DNA of 64,000 nt from Azospirillum sp. 412522 (GTDB lineage Bacteria > Pseudomonadota > Alphaproteobacteria > Azospirillales > Azospirillaceae): positions 116,324-180,323 of the forward strand of contig NZ_RWIJ01000005.1 in the NCBI RefSeq assembly GCF_019805165.1, given 5' to 3'. Position numbers and translations under genes: made by a program. Numbering within the stretch: position 1 is the first letter of the stretch; every line of letters begins with the position of its first letter. Under the pieces are notes generated by a model. That model was given only the letters and a program-made list of their open reading frames with translations, was not told the origin of the DNA and made no database searches. Shown here one piece after another: positions 19,120 to 26,884 of the stretch.

Positions 19120-20478
19120 ATGAAAACGGGATCTTGTGCCTTGGCCATAGTGACGCTGTTCATCGTGAACGGGGCCCAGGCCGCCGTCACGGCCGACGAG
19201 GCACAGAAGCTGAAGAGCGAACTGACCCCCATGGGAGCGGAACGTGCCGGCAACAAGGAGGGCACGATCCCCGCCTGGACCGGGGGACTGAAATCGCTTC
19301 CCGGTCACGCGCCGGGAAACCATCGCCCCGCCATCCATCCCGAAGACCAGGTTCAGTTCTCGATCGATTCGAAGAACATGGAGAAGTATAAGGACAAGCT
19401 GTCGCGCAATCTGATGGCCGCGATGGCCAAATATCCGAACTTCCGCATCGACGTCTACCCGACCCGGCGCACTGCCGGGCTTTCCCAGTGGCACTACGAC
19501 CAAACCTTTTTGAACGCCACGCGCACGACGACTTCCAATGACGGGTTGACCGTCGATAACGCGTTCGGCGGCGCCCCGTTCCCGATCCCGAAGACGGGGC
19601 GTGAGGTGCTCTGGAACGCGACGATGCGCGTCACCGTGCCGGAAATGGAGACCGTCGCCAGGAACTGGGCCGTAATGCCGAACGGCGACAAGGTTCTGCT
19701 GTCCGAGTTAAACATGCGAGTCGCCTATCCGATGTATGATCGGAACAGCAACATCGAGGAATACCAAAAGGGGCCGGGCTTCTTCAGCCTTACCCGCTCC
19801 GAATTCAGCGGCCCGCCGGTGAAGAACGGCGAGATGCTGCTGATCCGCTTCCCCGCCGACACCTACACGAAAAAGAACGACATCTGGCAGTATCTGGCAG
19901 GACAGCGGCGGCTGCGCAAGGCGCCGAACCTTGATTACGACGCGCCGAACCCGAACACCTCCGGCATGAGCAACATGGACGAATCGTACGGCGTGTCAGG
20001 CTCGCTGGACCGCTTCGATGTGAAGTTGCTCGGCAAGAAAGAGATGTACATCCCCTATAACAACAACAACATCGCTCTGATGAAGACCGATGACATCCTG
20101 AAGCCGAACTTCCCCAATCCGGATAGTGTGCGCTGGGAGCTGCATCGCGTCTGGGCGGTGGAGATGACGGTCAAATCGGGCATGCGCAATACCGTTCCCC
20201 ACCGCATCGTCTACATCGACGAGGATTCATGGAACTTCGCCCTCATCGATTCCTTTTCGGCCGATGAGAAGCCGTGGAAGCTGACTTATTTCAACCAGTA
20301 TGTCTGCCCGGATGGGCCGATGGTGGGGCTCGCCGGCTACTTCAGCATGAACCTCCAGAGCGGAACCTACCTGATGGAAGGCGACATCTCCGGTTCTCCC
20401 AAGCCGCTGAACTGGGTTGCGAAGAGCCCGGCCAGCTACTACAGCCCGGACGCGCTGGCCGCGGCGGGCGTGCGCTGA
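19120..20478 (+). CDS. DUF1329 family secreted protein (copy 1)
   Basis: A 452-residue protein with a clear signal peptide (about residues 1-21, cut after 'GAQA'), so it acts in the periplasm or outer membrane. The mature start 'AVTADEAQKLKSELTPMGAE' and the segments 'GTIPAWTGGLK', 'GQRRLRKAPNL', 'YDAPNPNTSGMSN' and 'MYIPYNNNN' identify DUF1329, a family related to LolB/LolA-like lipoprotein-sorting folds. Members occur with DUF1302, YCF48-like and MMPL genes near catabolic loci; a role in handling hydrophobic substrates is inferred, not known. The second copy at 34646-36004 has exactly the same length. This copy stands alone, with gaggagct-type spacing upstream ('caggagctaggg'). Confidence 0.92.
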   Translation: MKTGSCALAIVTLFIVNGAQAAVTADEAQKLKSELTPMGAERAGNKEGTIPAWTGGLKSLPGHAPGNHRPAIHPEDQVQFSIDSKNMEKYKDKLSRNLMAAMAKYPNFRIDVYPTRRTAGLSQWHYDQTFLNATRTTTSNDGLTVDNAFGGAPFPIPKTGREVLWNATMRVTVPEMETVARNWAVMPNGDKVLLSELNMRVAYPMYDRNSNIEEYQKGPGFFSLTRSEFSGPPVKNGEMLLIRFPADTYTKKNDIWQYLAGQRRLRKAPNLDYDAPNPNTSGMSNMDESYGVSGSLDRFDVKLLGKKEMYIPYNNNNIALMKTDDILKPNFPNPDSVRWELHRVWAVEMTVKSGMRNTVPHRIVYIDEDSWNFALIDSFSADEKPWKLTYFNQYVCPDGPMVGLAGYFSMNLQSGTYLMEGDISGSPKPLNWVAKSPASYYSPDALAAAGVR

Positions 20479-20589
20479 GCCGGTACCGGTTGGTGGCGGA
20501 CTTGACAGGGGCCGCCACCAGTCGGGTGACAGCCCAGGCGTCGAGAATGGCGGGCTGAGGCGCGTGGCTTTGTCGGGTTTGGTATTAAG

Positions 20590-20640
20590 AGGCCGCCGCC
20601 ATACGGTAACCGTCGAACGGAGCCCGTATGGCGGCGGCCT
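20590..20640. terminator. 17-bp stem hairpin between convergent genes
   Basis: Perfect 17-base arms (20590-20606 and 20624-20640, 'aggccgccgccatacgg' and its complement) with a 17-base loop lie in the gap between the convergent DUF1329 and aldo/keto reductase genes. It is a likely bidirectional terminator, although there is no marked T-run on either side. Nothing else is seen in 20479-20796. Confidence 0.6.
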
Positions 20641-20796
20641 TGCTGCGTGCCCGTTGGCTGGTGCCGGGCATAGGATCTTTTCCGTCTTTGCCATCGCCAT
20701 GGCCATTCAGCCGGCGCTCCGGCATCGTTCCCTTGAACCGGGCCGGCCCGCTCCTCCCCCAGGATCGAGGAGCGGGCACCACATCGCAACGCCCGA

Positions 20797-21768
20797 TCAG
20801 GCGGTACGGAGCCGCCGCAGGTCTTCGGACGAAAGCGTGAGATCGCACGCCGCAACGCTCTCGGCGATCTGTTCCGGCTTGCTGGCGCCGATGATCGGGA
20901 TGGTCGGCACCGGCTGCGAGGTCAGATAGGCGAGCGCCACATCATTCAGGCTGGCGCCCCGCTCTTCTGCCATCTGCTGGAGAACGGCGAAGCGGCGGCG
21001 GTTCGTGTCGTTGAGGTACATGGCCCGCAGGTCGTCGGATAGCCCGGCCTCGCCGGCGGTCGCCAGCTTGGTGAAGAACCCCCGGCTCTGAGGCGAATAG
21101 GGAATCATCGTGAGGCCGTCGGCATGGAGTGCCTCGTACCCGTCCTCATAATATTGGCCGTACCCGGAGGTGGCGGCCACCGTGCGATCGGGTGCCGCCA
21201 GTCCCCAGAACGGCTGGCAGGCGACGAAGCCGTCATGGCCGATGCTACGGGCGTAGGACTGGGCCTCGGTGATCCGGGCCACCGACCAGTTGGAGGCCCC
21301 GAAATACCGGATGCGGCCCGCTTGCTGGTGGGCGACCAAGGCATCGATGACGGCGCCGACCGGTTGCGCCTCGTCGTCCATATGGAGCCAGTACAGGTCG
21401 ATCGTGTCGATCTGCAGGTGCTCGAGGCTTTCGCCCAGGTCCTGTCCGATATGGGCGGGGGTGACGCGCTTTTGATAATCGCCCGCGCGAATGTCGAAGA
21501 AGGCGCCCTTGGTGGCGACCACGATGTCGTCGCGCCGCTTCGTCTTCAGCCACGCGCCCACGGCGCGTTCACTCGCTCCCTTCGGCGCATCGGGAATCCA
21601 GTCGCCGTAGGAGCGCGCGGTGTCGATGAAGTTGCCGCCAAGTTCGGCGAAGCGGTCGAGAAGCGCGTTCGCTCGTCCCTGATCGACGGCGGTGCCGAAC
21701 ATATTGGTGCCGAAACACAGGCGGCTGACCGCCAGCGTCGTCTTATCCAAAGTGACCTTGGACAACAT
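20797..21768 (-). CDS. Aldo/keto reductase
   Basis: A 323-residue NADPH-dependent oxidoreductase with the TIM-barrel signature: 'FIDTARSYGDW' (catalytic Asp and Tyr), 'IVVATKGAF' (Lys), 'DLYWLHMDD' (His), and the cofactor region 'PTIPIIGASKPEQIAESVAA'. It reduces aldehydes or ketones to alcohols; some relatives act on steroids, but the sequence does not decide the substrate. The ATG at 21768 with gaggtg upstream is preferred over one 42 bases earlier. It lies downstream of the Rieske oxygenase gene in the same orientation (126 bp gap), so it is probably in the same regulon. Confidence 0.92.
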   Translation of the reverse strand: MLSKVTLDKTTLAVSRLCFGTNMFGTAVDQGRANALLDRFAELGGNFIDTARSYGDWIPDAPKGASERAVGAWLKTKRRDDIVVATKGAFFDIRAGDYQKRVTPAHIGQDLGESLEHLQIDTIDLYWLHMDDEAQPVGAVIDALVAHQQAGRIRYFGASNWSVARITEAQSYARSIGHDGFVACQPFWGLAAPDRTVAATSGYGQYYEDGYEALHADGLTMIPYSPQSRGFFTKLATAGEAGLSDDLRAMYLNDTNRRRFAVLQQMAEERGASLNDVALAYLTSQPVPTIPIIGASKPEQIAESVAACDLTLSSEDLRRLRTA

Positions 21769-21894
21769 TCTTCTCACCTCTTGGTCAGGCGATGACCGTT
21801 CCAGGCCCATCGCCCTGATGGACGCCGTTCGCGCCTCCCGGGACGGGAAGCGCGCAGGCGGATTCGATTGCGGAAGGAGAGGGTGCGCCGGCGC

Positions 21895-22959
21895 TCAGCC
21901 CGCCGCTTCCCGGTGTGTCGGCATGCCGCGAACGGGATAGGTGCCGTTGGCCAGCGACTGGAACTTCTCCGCCTCGGCACGCGGGTTGTAGAACTGCTTG
22001 TACCACATGCGCACCTTCGAGAAGGCGCCGTCGCCCGGAACGGCCAGCGGCGTGATGCAGGCGCGCTTGTTCCCCCAAATCTCGAAGTCCTGCGCCAGCG
22101 CCGCCAGCGCGCCGGCCTGCGCCTGCCGGGCCGCTGGCAGGTCGTCCGGTGTGGCGATCGTCTTGCCGCTGTTCACCAGCAGGCCGTGCCAGGCCATCAG
22201 CGAACCGTCGTCGACCGGTGTGTTGGCGATGTACATGATGGCGCTGGCCTCGTTGTAGTAGGACAGCAGAATGCCGGGACCGGTGTAGAAGGTATCGGTC
22301 TCCAGGATGAAACCCGGCAGCAGGGTGCGGTGCGGCGCCCCCTGGTACTGGCGGAGCACGATCCCGTTGATCTCATTGCGGAAATAGATCGGCTGGCCGC
22401 CATGCGTCGGACCCAGGTGGCCGACATCCGCCATGTTGTCGACGATTTCCTGCGGGTGGCAGGGCAGCATGCCGAGATGGTCGATCGCCCAGTGGACGTA
22501 GGCGGGGTTGTCCCATTCCGGGATGACCGGAAGGTCGAAGTCCGGCGCGCCGCCCTCCGGATCATGCCAGGTGAACAGGCAGCCGTATTTCTCCTGAAGC
22601 GTCCAGGTACCGACCTTCGCCGCGGCCGGGATCTTGCCCTGGAGGTAGGGGATATGGTTGCAGTGCCCGTCCGGTCCGAACCGCCACGCATGATAAGGGC
22701 AGCGGATCGACTCGCCCTCCACATGCTGGTTGTCCTTGATGACGTAAGAGGTCGTGTTCTTCGCCAAATGGGTGCCCATGTGCGGGCAATAGGCGTCGAT
22801 CATGTAGGCGCGACCGCTCTCGCCCCGGTAGAGGACAAGATCCTGTCCGAAAAAGCGCACGGCATTCGGCACCGATGTGACCTCCGCCGCTTCCGCGACC
22901 ATGAACCATCCGCGCGGAAAGGTGAACGGCCCCAACCCATAATCCGCAGTTCCAACCAT
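21895..22959 (-). CDS. Rieske non-haem iron oxygenase, KshA-like (3-ketosteroid 9-alpha-hydroxylase type)
   Basis: A 354-residue oxygenase component. The Rieske 2Fe-2S ligands are Cys58, His60, Cys87 and His90 ('AYCPHMGTHLA', 'CPYHAWRF'). The mononuclear iron site is in 'NMADVGHLGPTHGG' (Asp178 context, His181, His186). The opening 'FPRGWFMVAEA' and the 'LFTWHDPEGG' segment resemble KshA, which hydroxylates C9 of 3-ketosteroids. It is divergent from a KstD-like gene, and the combined action of KshA and KstD opens steroid ring B. The partner reductase (KshB) is not in the window. Other monooxygenases of this class act on different polycyclic substrates, so the steroid assignment is inference. 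Confidence 0.85.
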   Translation of the reverse strand: MVGTADYGLGPFTFPRGWFMVAEAAEVTSVPNAVRFFGQDLVLYRGESGRAYMIDAYCPHMGTHLAKNTTSYVIKDNQHVEGESIRCPYHAWRFGPDGHCNHIPYLQGKIPAAAKVGTWTLQEKYGCLFTWHDPEGGAPDFDLPVIPEWDNPAYVHWAIDHLGMLPCHPQEIVDNMADVGHLGPTHGGQPIYFRNEINGIVLRQYQGAPHRTLLPGFILETDTFYTGPGILLSYYNEASAIMYIANTPVDDGSLMAWHGLLVNSGKTIATPDDLPAARQAQAGALAALAQDFEIWGNKRACITPLAVPGDGAFSKVRMWYKQFYNPRAEAEKFQSLANGTYPVRGMPTHREAAG

Positions 22960-23016
22960 GACGGCCTCCCTCGGCGTTTCGTGTGATAGCTCGCTTCATG
23001 CGACTTTAACACGGTA

Positions 23017-23033
23017 TATTTCTCTGAGAAATA
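23017..23033. promoter_or_regulatory. 17-bp perfect dyad in the kshA-like/kstD-like divergent promoter
   Basis: The sequence 'tatttctctgagaaata' has eight-base perfect arms around a single T. It lies in the 200-bp gap between the two divergent starts (22959 and 23160), 58 bp from the oxygenase start. A second small dyad 'aaatccgcgattt' follows at about 23049. This is the expected position and size for the operator of a dimeric repressor controlling both genes. Confidence 0.6.
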
Positions 23034-23159
23034 CGATTTATATAGGCAAAAATCCGCGATTTGCGTATTTTTGATCCAAGTCAATCACCTGCCCGGCCGA
23101 TCATCCGCAAGGCGGCAGCGGGCGACTGAAAACCCACACACGCGACGAATGGGGTTAAG

Positions 23160-24863
23160 ATGAGTGGCGGCGATCAAGCCTGGGATACGGACGTTGACGT
23201 CCTGGTGGTTGGGTCCGGCGCGGGCGGGTTGCTGGCGGCGGTGTTTGCCGCGCACCACCACGCCAAGGTGCTCGTGATCGAGAAAAGCGACGAGTACGGC
23301 GGCACCTCGGCCACGTCGGGCGGCGGCGTCTGGATCCCCAACAGCCCATTGGCTCCGCCCGACCTGCACCAGGACAGCCCGGACGACGCGTTCCGCTACA
23401 TCCGCGCGCTGAGTGATGCGAGCGTGCCGGACGAGAACATCCGTGCCTACGTGCAGTGGGCACCTGAGATGCTGCGCTGGCTCACCGACAATACGCCGGT
23501 GCGCTACACGAGCCAGCCATACATCGACTACCATGCCGAGGTTCCCGGCGGCAAACTCGGCTACCGCACCCATTTGCCGGAACCGATGGATGGCCGCTTG
23601 CTCGGACCGGACATGCTGGACCTGCGGTCCACGTCGCCCGCGGCAAGCCTGTTCGGCGTCATCAATTGGCAGCTGTCGGAGACCTTTGCGCTGCTGTTCC
23701 GGCCCAAGGGATGGGTTCGCACGGCCGCGCGCATGGTCGCCCGCTATTACGGCGACCTGCCGCATCGCTTCCGCTCGCGCAAGGACCGCTTCCTGACGCT
23801 CGGCACCGCGCTCGTCGGTGGCCTCCGGCTGGCCGCGAAACAGCGGGGTATTCCGCTTTGGCTTCGCACCGGTCTGCTGGAACTGGTCGCGGAAGAGGGG
23901 CGGGTGGTCGGTGCCGTGGTCCAGCAGGACGGCCGCAAGCTGCGGATCCGCGCCCGCCGTGGCGTCGTGCTGGCGGCGGGAGGCTTCGAGCGGAACCGGG
24001 AGATGCGTCTGCAACACATGCCGGCGGTCCCCGTCCCGACGGTGAGCGGCTCGCAGGAGAACAACACCGGCGACAGCATCCGTGCGGCGGCGGCGATCGG
24101 CGCGGCGACGATGAACCTCCACATGGCGTGGTGGGCGCCGGTGTTCTCGATCCCCGGCGAGAGCCGCGGCCGCCTGTCCACGATCGAGCGGGCTCTGCCC
24201 GGCTCCATCCTGGTGAATCAGGCGGGCCGCCGCTATCTGAACGAGGCGGCGTCCTATCACGTGGTCGGGCGCCAGATGATCGACGCCGACCGGCCGGACG
24301 CCCGTACGAACCCGTCCTGGCTGGTGTTCGACGCCACCTACCGGCGGAGTTACCCGGTCGGGCCCATCCTGCCGCTTGTCCCGGACTGGGCGCTCAGCGC
24401 ACCGCTGCGCAGCGTCCTCAAGAAGGCGACCACGCTCGACGGGCTCGCCCGCGCCATTGGCGTGCCGGCGGCCACGCTGCGGGAGACGGTGGGGCGCTTC
24501 AACACCGGGGCACGGCAGGGCATCGATCCTGAATTCGGCCGCGGCGCCCAGGCCTATGACCGGATGTTCGGCGATCAGCGCGTCCAGCCCAACCCTTCGC
24601 TCGGCCCCATCGAGACAGCGCCCTTCTACGCCATTCCCATGCATGCCGGCGACATCGGCACCTGCGGCGGGTTGAAGACCAACGCCGACGCCCAGGTGCT
24701 GGGAATGGATGGCCTGCCCATCGCCGGGCTCTACGCCGTCGGCAACAACGCCGCGTCGGTCATGGGCGGCAGCTATCCCGGCGCCGGCTCGACGCTCGGG
24801 CCTTCGATGACTTTCGGTTTCGTGGCCGCCCGGCATGTGACGGGAGCCAACGTCCCGGCCTGA
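23160..24863 (+). CDS. FAD-dependent 3-ketosteroid dehydrogenase-like flavoprotein (KstD family)
   Basis: A 567-residue flavoprotein of the fumarate-reductase/KstD superfamily. It has the FAD motif 'VLVVGSGAGGLLAAVFAA' (GxGxxG at residues 18-23), 'KSDEYGGTSATSGGGVWIPN', 'GVVLAAGGFERN', and the C-terminal 'GLYAVGNNAASVMGGSYPGA' followed by 'GSTLGPSMTFGF', the region that in KstD enzymes shapes the keto-steroid pocket. KstD introduces a 1,2 double bond into ring A. It is divergent from the KshA-like gene across a dyad. Close relatives include other ketosteroid or FAD-binding dehydrogenases of unproven substrate, so the family call is firmer than the reaction. Confidence 0.87.
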   Translation: MSGGDQAWDTDVDVLVVGSGAGGLLAAVFAAHHHAKVLVIEKSDEYGGTSATSGGGVWIPNSPLAPPDLHQDSPDDAFRYIRALSDASVPDENIRAYVQWAPEMLRWLTDNTPVRYTSQPYIDYHAEVPGGKLGYRTHLPEPMDGRLLGPDMLDLRSTSPAASLFGVINWQLSETFALLFRPKGWVRTAARMVARYYGDLPHRFRSRKDRFLTLGTALVGGLRLAAKQRGIPLWLRTGLLELVAEEGRVVGAVVQQDGRKLRIRARRGVVLAAGGFERNREMRLQHMPAVPVPTVSGSQENNTGDSIRAAAAIGAATMNLHMAWWAPVFSIPGESRGRLSTIERALPGSILVNQAGRRYLNEAASYHVVGRQMIDADRPDARTNPSWLVFDATYRRSYPVGPILPLVPDWALSAPLRSVLKKATTLDGLARAIGVPAATLRETVGRFNTGARQGIDPEFGRGAQAYDRMFGDQRVQPNPSLGPIETAPFYAIPMHAGDIGTCGGLKTNADAQVLGMDGLPIAGLYAVGNNAASVMGGSYPGAGSTLGPSMTFGFVAARHVTGANVPA

Positions 24864-24904
24864 CGCCGGGGCGCGGCCGGGGGAGGGCAGGGTATAGGGT
24901 TGGC

Positions 24905-24938
24905 GGCGCACCCTTGCAGAAACTCTAGGGGGTGCGCC
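24905..24938. terminator. Hairpin at the convergent ends of the KstD-like and OYE genes
   Basis: Nine-base perfect arms 'ggcgcaccc' (24905-24913) and 'gggtgcgcc' (24930-24938) form a stem whose right arm overlaps the last codons of the minus-strand oxidoreductase gene. The position between two converging genes fits a shared terminator. There is no T-run. Confidence 0.4.
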
Positions 24939-26160
24939 CGGCCGCCGCCGGGATGCGGTTCAGCGCCGGATCGATGGCGTTCCCGGTCAGCGGGCAGTGG
25001 GTGCCGGACGGGCCGTACATCACCGCGACGCAGCGGTTGCAGGCGGTGCAGGCGGAGTGGTGGGTCGGATCGTCGCGGAAGCGCCGCACCAGGTCGGCGT
25101 CATGCACCAGCGACCGCGCCATCACCACCGCTTCGAACCCTTCGTCCAACACGCGGCGCGCCGCGTCGAGCGACAGAACGCCGCCGACATAGCCGAGCTT
25201 GCAGGACACAGCCGCGCGGACCTTGCGGGCGGCCTCCAGAAAATACAGCTCGGAAAAGCGCACGGTCTTCGGTGTCGCCAGCTTCAGCAATGTAAACTGC
25301 AACTTGTTGAACAGGCCGCTCTTCATGGCGGCGAAGTCGTCGAAGGGCAGGGGGCTGGAGAAAATGGCCCAGGGAGCTTCGATGTTGCGCCCGCCCGACA
25401 GAACCAGCATGTCCGCCCCGGCGCGCTCCAACAGGCGTGCCGTGACGATCGCATCCTCGACCGTGGCGCCACCTTTGACACCGTCGTAGAGATTGATCTT
25501 GGCGAGAACCGCGATCTTCGAGCCGACCGCTTCCTTGACGGCGGCCATCACCTCGACCGGGAAGCGTGCCCGGCCTTCTGCCGAGCCGCCATAGGCGTCG
25601 CGGCGCTTGTTCGAGAGCGGCGACAGGAACTGATTGAGCAGGTAGCCGTGGCCCATGTGCAGTTCGACGGCGTCGAACCCCGCCTTTACCGCCAGACGCG
25701 CCGCTGTGACGAACTCGTCGCGGACCTGGTCCATGTCCGCGCGCGTCATCGCCCGCTGGAGGGGCCGGCCCAGCATCAGCCCGATCTTGTCGATGCCGCC
25801 GCTGGCGGACATGGCGCGCCGCGTGGTCAGCTCCTTGTGCTGGGCGAAGCTGCCGCCATGCGTGATCTGCGCCGAAATCAGCGCCCCCTCCGCATGCACC
25901 GCCTCGGCGATCGCGCGATAGTGTGGGACGCTGGCCTCCGAGATCACCCCCTGGTCGGTGAAGGTGCGGCCGTCCGGCGATACCGCCAGATAGGCGAGCG
26001 TCGTCATGCCGACGCCTCCCGCCGCCAGCCGGCGGTGGAACTCCAGAAGCGCCTTCGTGGGCAGGCAGTCCTTCGTCATCATCTCGTTCGCGCCAGAGCG
26101 GATGAACCGGTTCGGCACTGTCACCGGCCCGACGGTGATCGCGGAGAAGGCGTCGATCAT
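24925..26160 (-). CDS. NADH:flavin oxidoreductase, Old Yellow Enzyme family
   Basis: A 411-residue FMN TIM-barrel enzyme. It starts 'FSAITVGPVTVPNRFIRSGA' and shows 'SAQITHGGSFAQ', 'AVELHMGHGYLLNQFLSPL' with 'NKRRDAYGGS' (substrate and FMN contacts), 'VLSGGRNIE' and 'VVMARSLVHDADLVRR'. The C-terminal 'CTACNRCVAVMYGPSGTHCP' is a cysteine cluster like that of 2,4-dienoyl-CoA reductase relatives, but the FAD/NAD domains of those larger enzymes are absent. The cysteines may bind Fe-S or zinc. Ene-reductase action on an unsaturated ketone or acyl-CoA is likely. It follows a VOC gene by 72 bp in the same operon. Confidence 0.9.
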   Translation of the reverse strand: MIDAFSAITVGPVTVPNRFIRSGANEMMTKDCLPTKALLEFHRRLAAGGVGMTTLAYLAVSPDGRTFTDQGVISEASVPHYRAIAEAVHAEGALISAQITHGGSFAQHKELTTRRAMSASGGIDKIGLMLGRPLQRAMTRADMDQVRDEFVTAARLAVKAGFDAVELHMGHGYLLNQFLSPLSNKRRDAYGGSAEGRARFPVEVMAAVKEAVGSKIAVLAKINLYDGVKGGATVEDAIVTARLLERAGADMLVLSGGRNIEAPWAIFSSPLPFDDFAAMKSGLFNKLQFTLLKLATPKTVRFSELYFLEAARKVRAAVSCKLGYVGGVLSLDAARRVLDEGFEAVVMARSLVHDADLVRRFRDDPTHHSACTACNRCVAVMYGPSGTHCPLTGNAIDPALNRIPAAAGRTP

Positions 26161-26232
26161 GATCTCACTCGTGTGCTGGAACGGGTGGGGTGGGCATCCC
26201 GGCGACCGGCCGGGATGCCGGGGAGCGGCCGC

Positions 26233-26628
26233 TCAGCTTTGGGTCAGGAGCTGGGCGACTTCGATCAGGTGCCCTTCCGGATCGGTCACGAAGGCCACCC
26301 GCACACCATGGGCCGGCATGTCGCGGGCCTCCTGCACCAGTGTGCCGCCGGCGCCGAGCGTGCGCTCGACGAACGCGTCGGTGCTGTCGGTGATGAAGCC
26401 CAGGATGACCTCGGCCGTGGAGGGCGCCGATGTGTCGAGAAACTTCAGGAGAACGAAGGTCGCCGCCCCTTCGTAAGGCGGCTTGAACAGGATTTCGCTG
26501 ATCTGCCGCCCGGCGATCTCCTCATCGACGCGGGCCATTTCTTCCAACCCGCACACGGTCTTGTAGAAGGTCGCGGTAGCTTCGAGGTCTGAGACCAGGA
26601 GCTTCGTAAATCCAAAGTTGTTCTGCAC
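26233..26628 (-). CDS. VOC superfamily (glyoxalase/dioxygenase-like) protein
   Basis: A 131-residue protein with the paired beta-alpha-beta-beta-beta fold: 'FGFTKLLVSDLEATATFYK' at the start and 'VRVAFVTDPEGHLIEVAQ' at the end, the latter with the metal-ligand Glu. I place the start at a GTG (26628) because a ggagg stands five bases upstream, and longer frames have no family similarity. It is a paralogue of the VOC gene at 53778-54200. VOC proteins include isomerases, lyases and dioxygenases, so the reaction is unknown. It is followed by the OYE-family gene. Confidence 0.85.
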   Translation of the reverse strand: MQNNFGFTKLLVSDLEATATFYKTVCGLEEMARVDEEIAGRQISEILFKPPYEGAATFVLLKFLDTSAPSTAEVILGFITDSTDAFVERTLGAGGTLVQEARDMPAHGVRVAFVTDPEGHLIEVAQLLTQS

Positions 26629-26830
26629 GGTGTCCTCCAAGGGGGTGATCGTTGCCGCGCCGAGGGCGCGGGGTTTCTTTGGTCCGATGCCGGAGGGAAC
26701 GGGCCTCGGGGCTTTGGACAGCTTGATGGCAGCAGCGCTCCAGGCCTGCCGGCTGGCCAGCGCCCGCAGCCGGATTTTGCCGCCCGCTGCCGTTTCCGGA
26801 ACGGATTGCCGGTCTCGCAAACTTTATAAT

Positions 26831-26846
26831 AAGTGAGCGCTTACTT
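26831..26846. promoter_or_regulatory. TetR-type operator candidate upstream of the VOC-OYE operon
   Basis: The 16-mer 'aagtgagcgcttactt' is a dyad with one mismatch in eight and lies 200 bp upstream of the VOC start, directly behind an A/T-rich 'tttataat'. The same consensus AAGTRAGNNCTTRCTT occurs at 37319-37334. TetR-family repressors commonly bind such sites. Confidence 0.5.
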
Positions 26847-26884
26847 TTCAGCAAGGGGGCCGGTTGCCGCCCCGTGCCGACAGT

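Noticed and set aside
18756..19391. An open frame starting in the gap before the first DUF1329 gene
   Set aside because: It overlaps the DUF1329 start in another frame, is Arg/Pro-rich and has no family resemblance.
20590..20640. Hairpin as a dispersed REP-like repeat
   Set aside because: Only one copy was noticed in the window; its place between convergent genes is better explained as a terminator.
23085..24911. A 608-codon frame antisense to the KstD-like gene
   Set aside because: Same reason: a mirror frame of a well-supported gene, with no recognisable domain or ribosome site.
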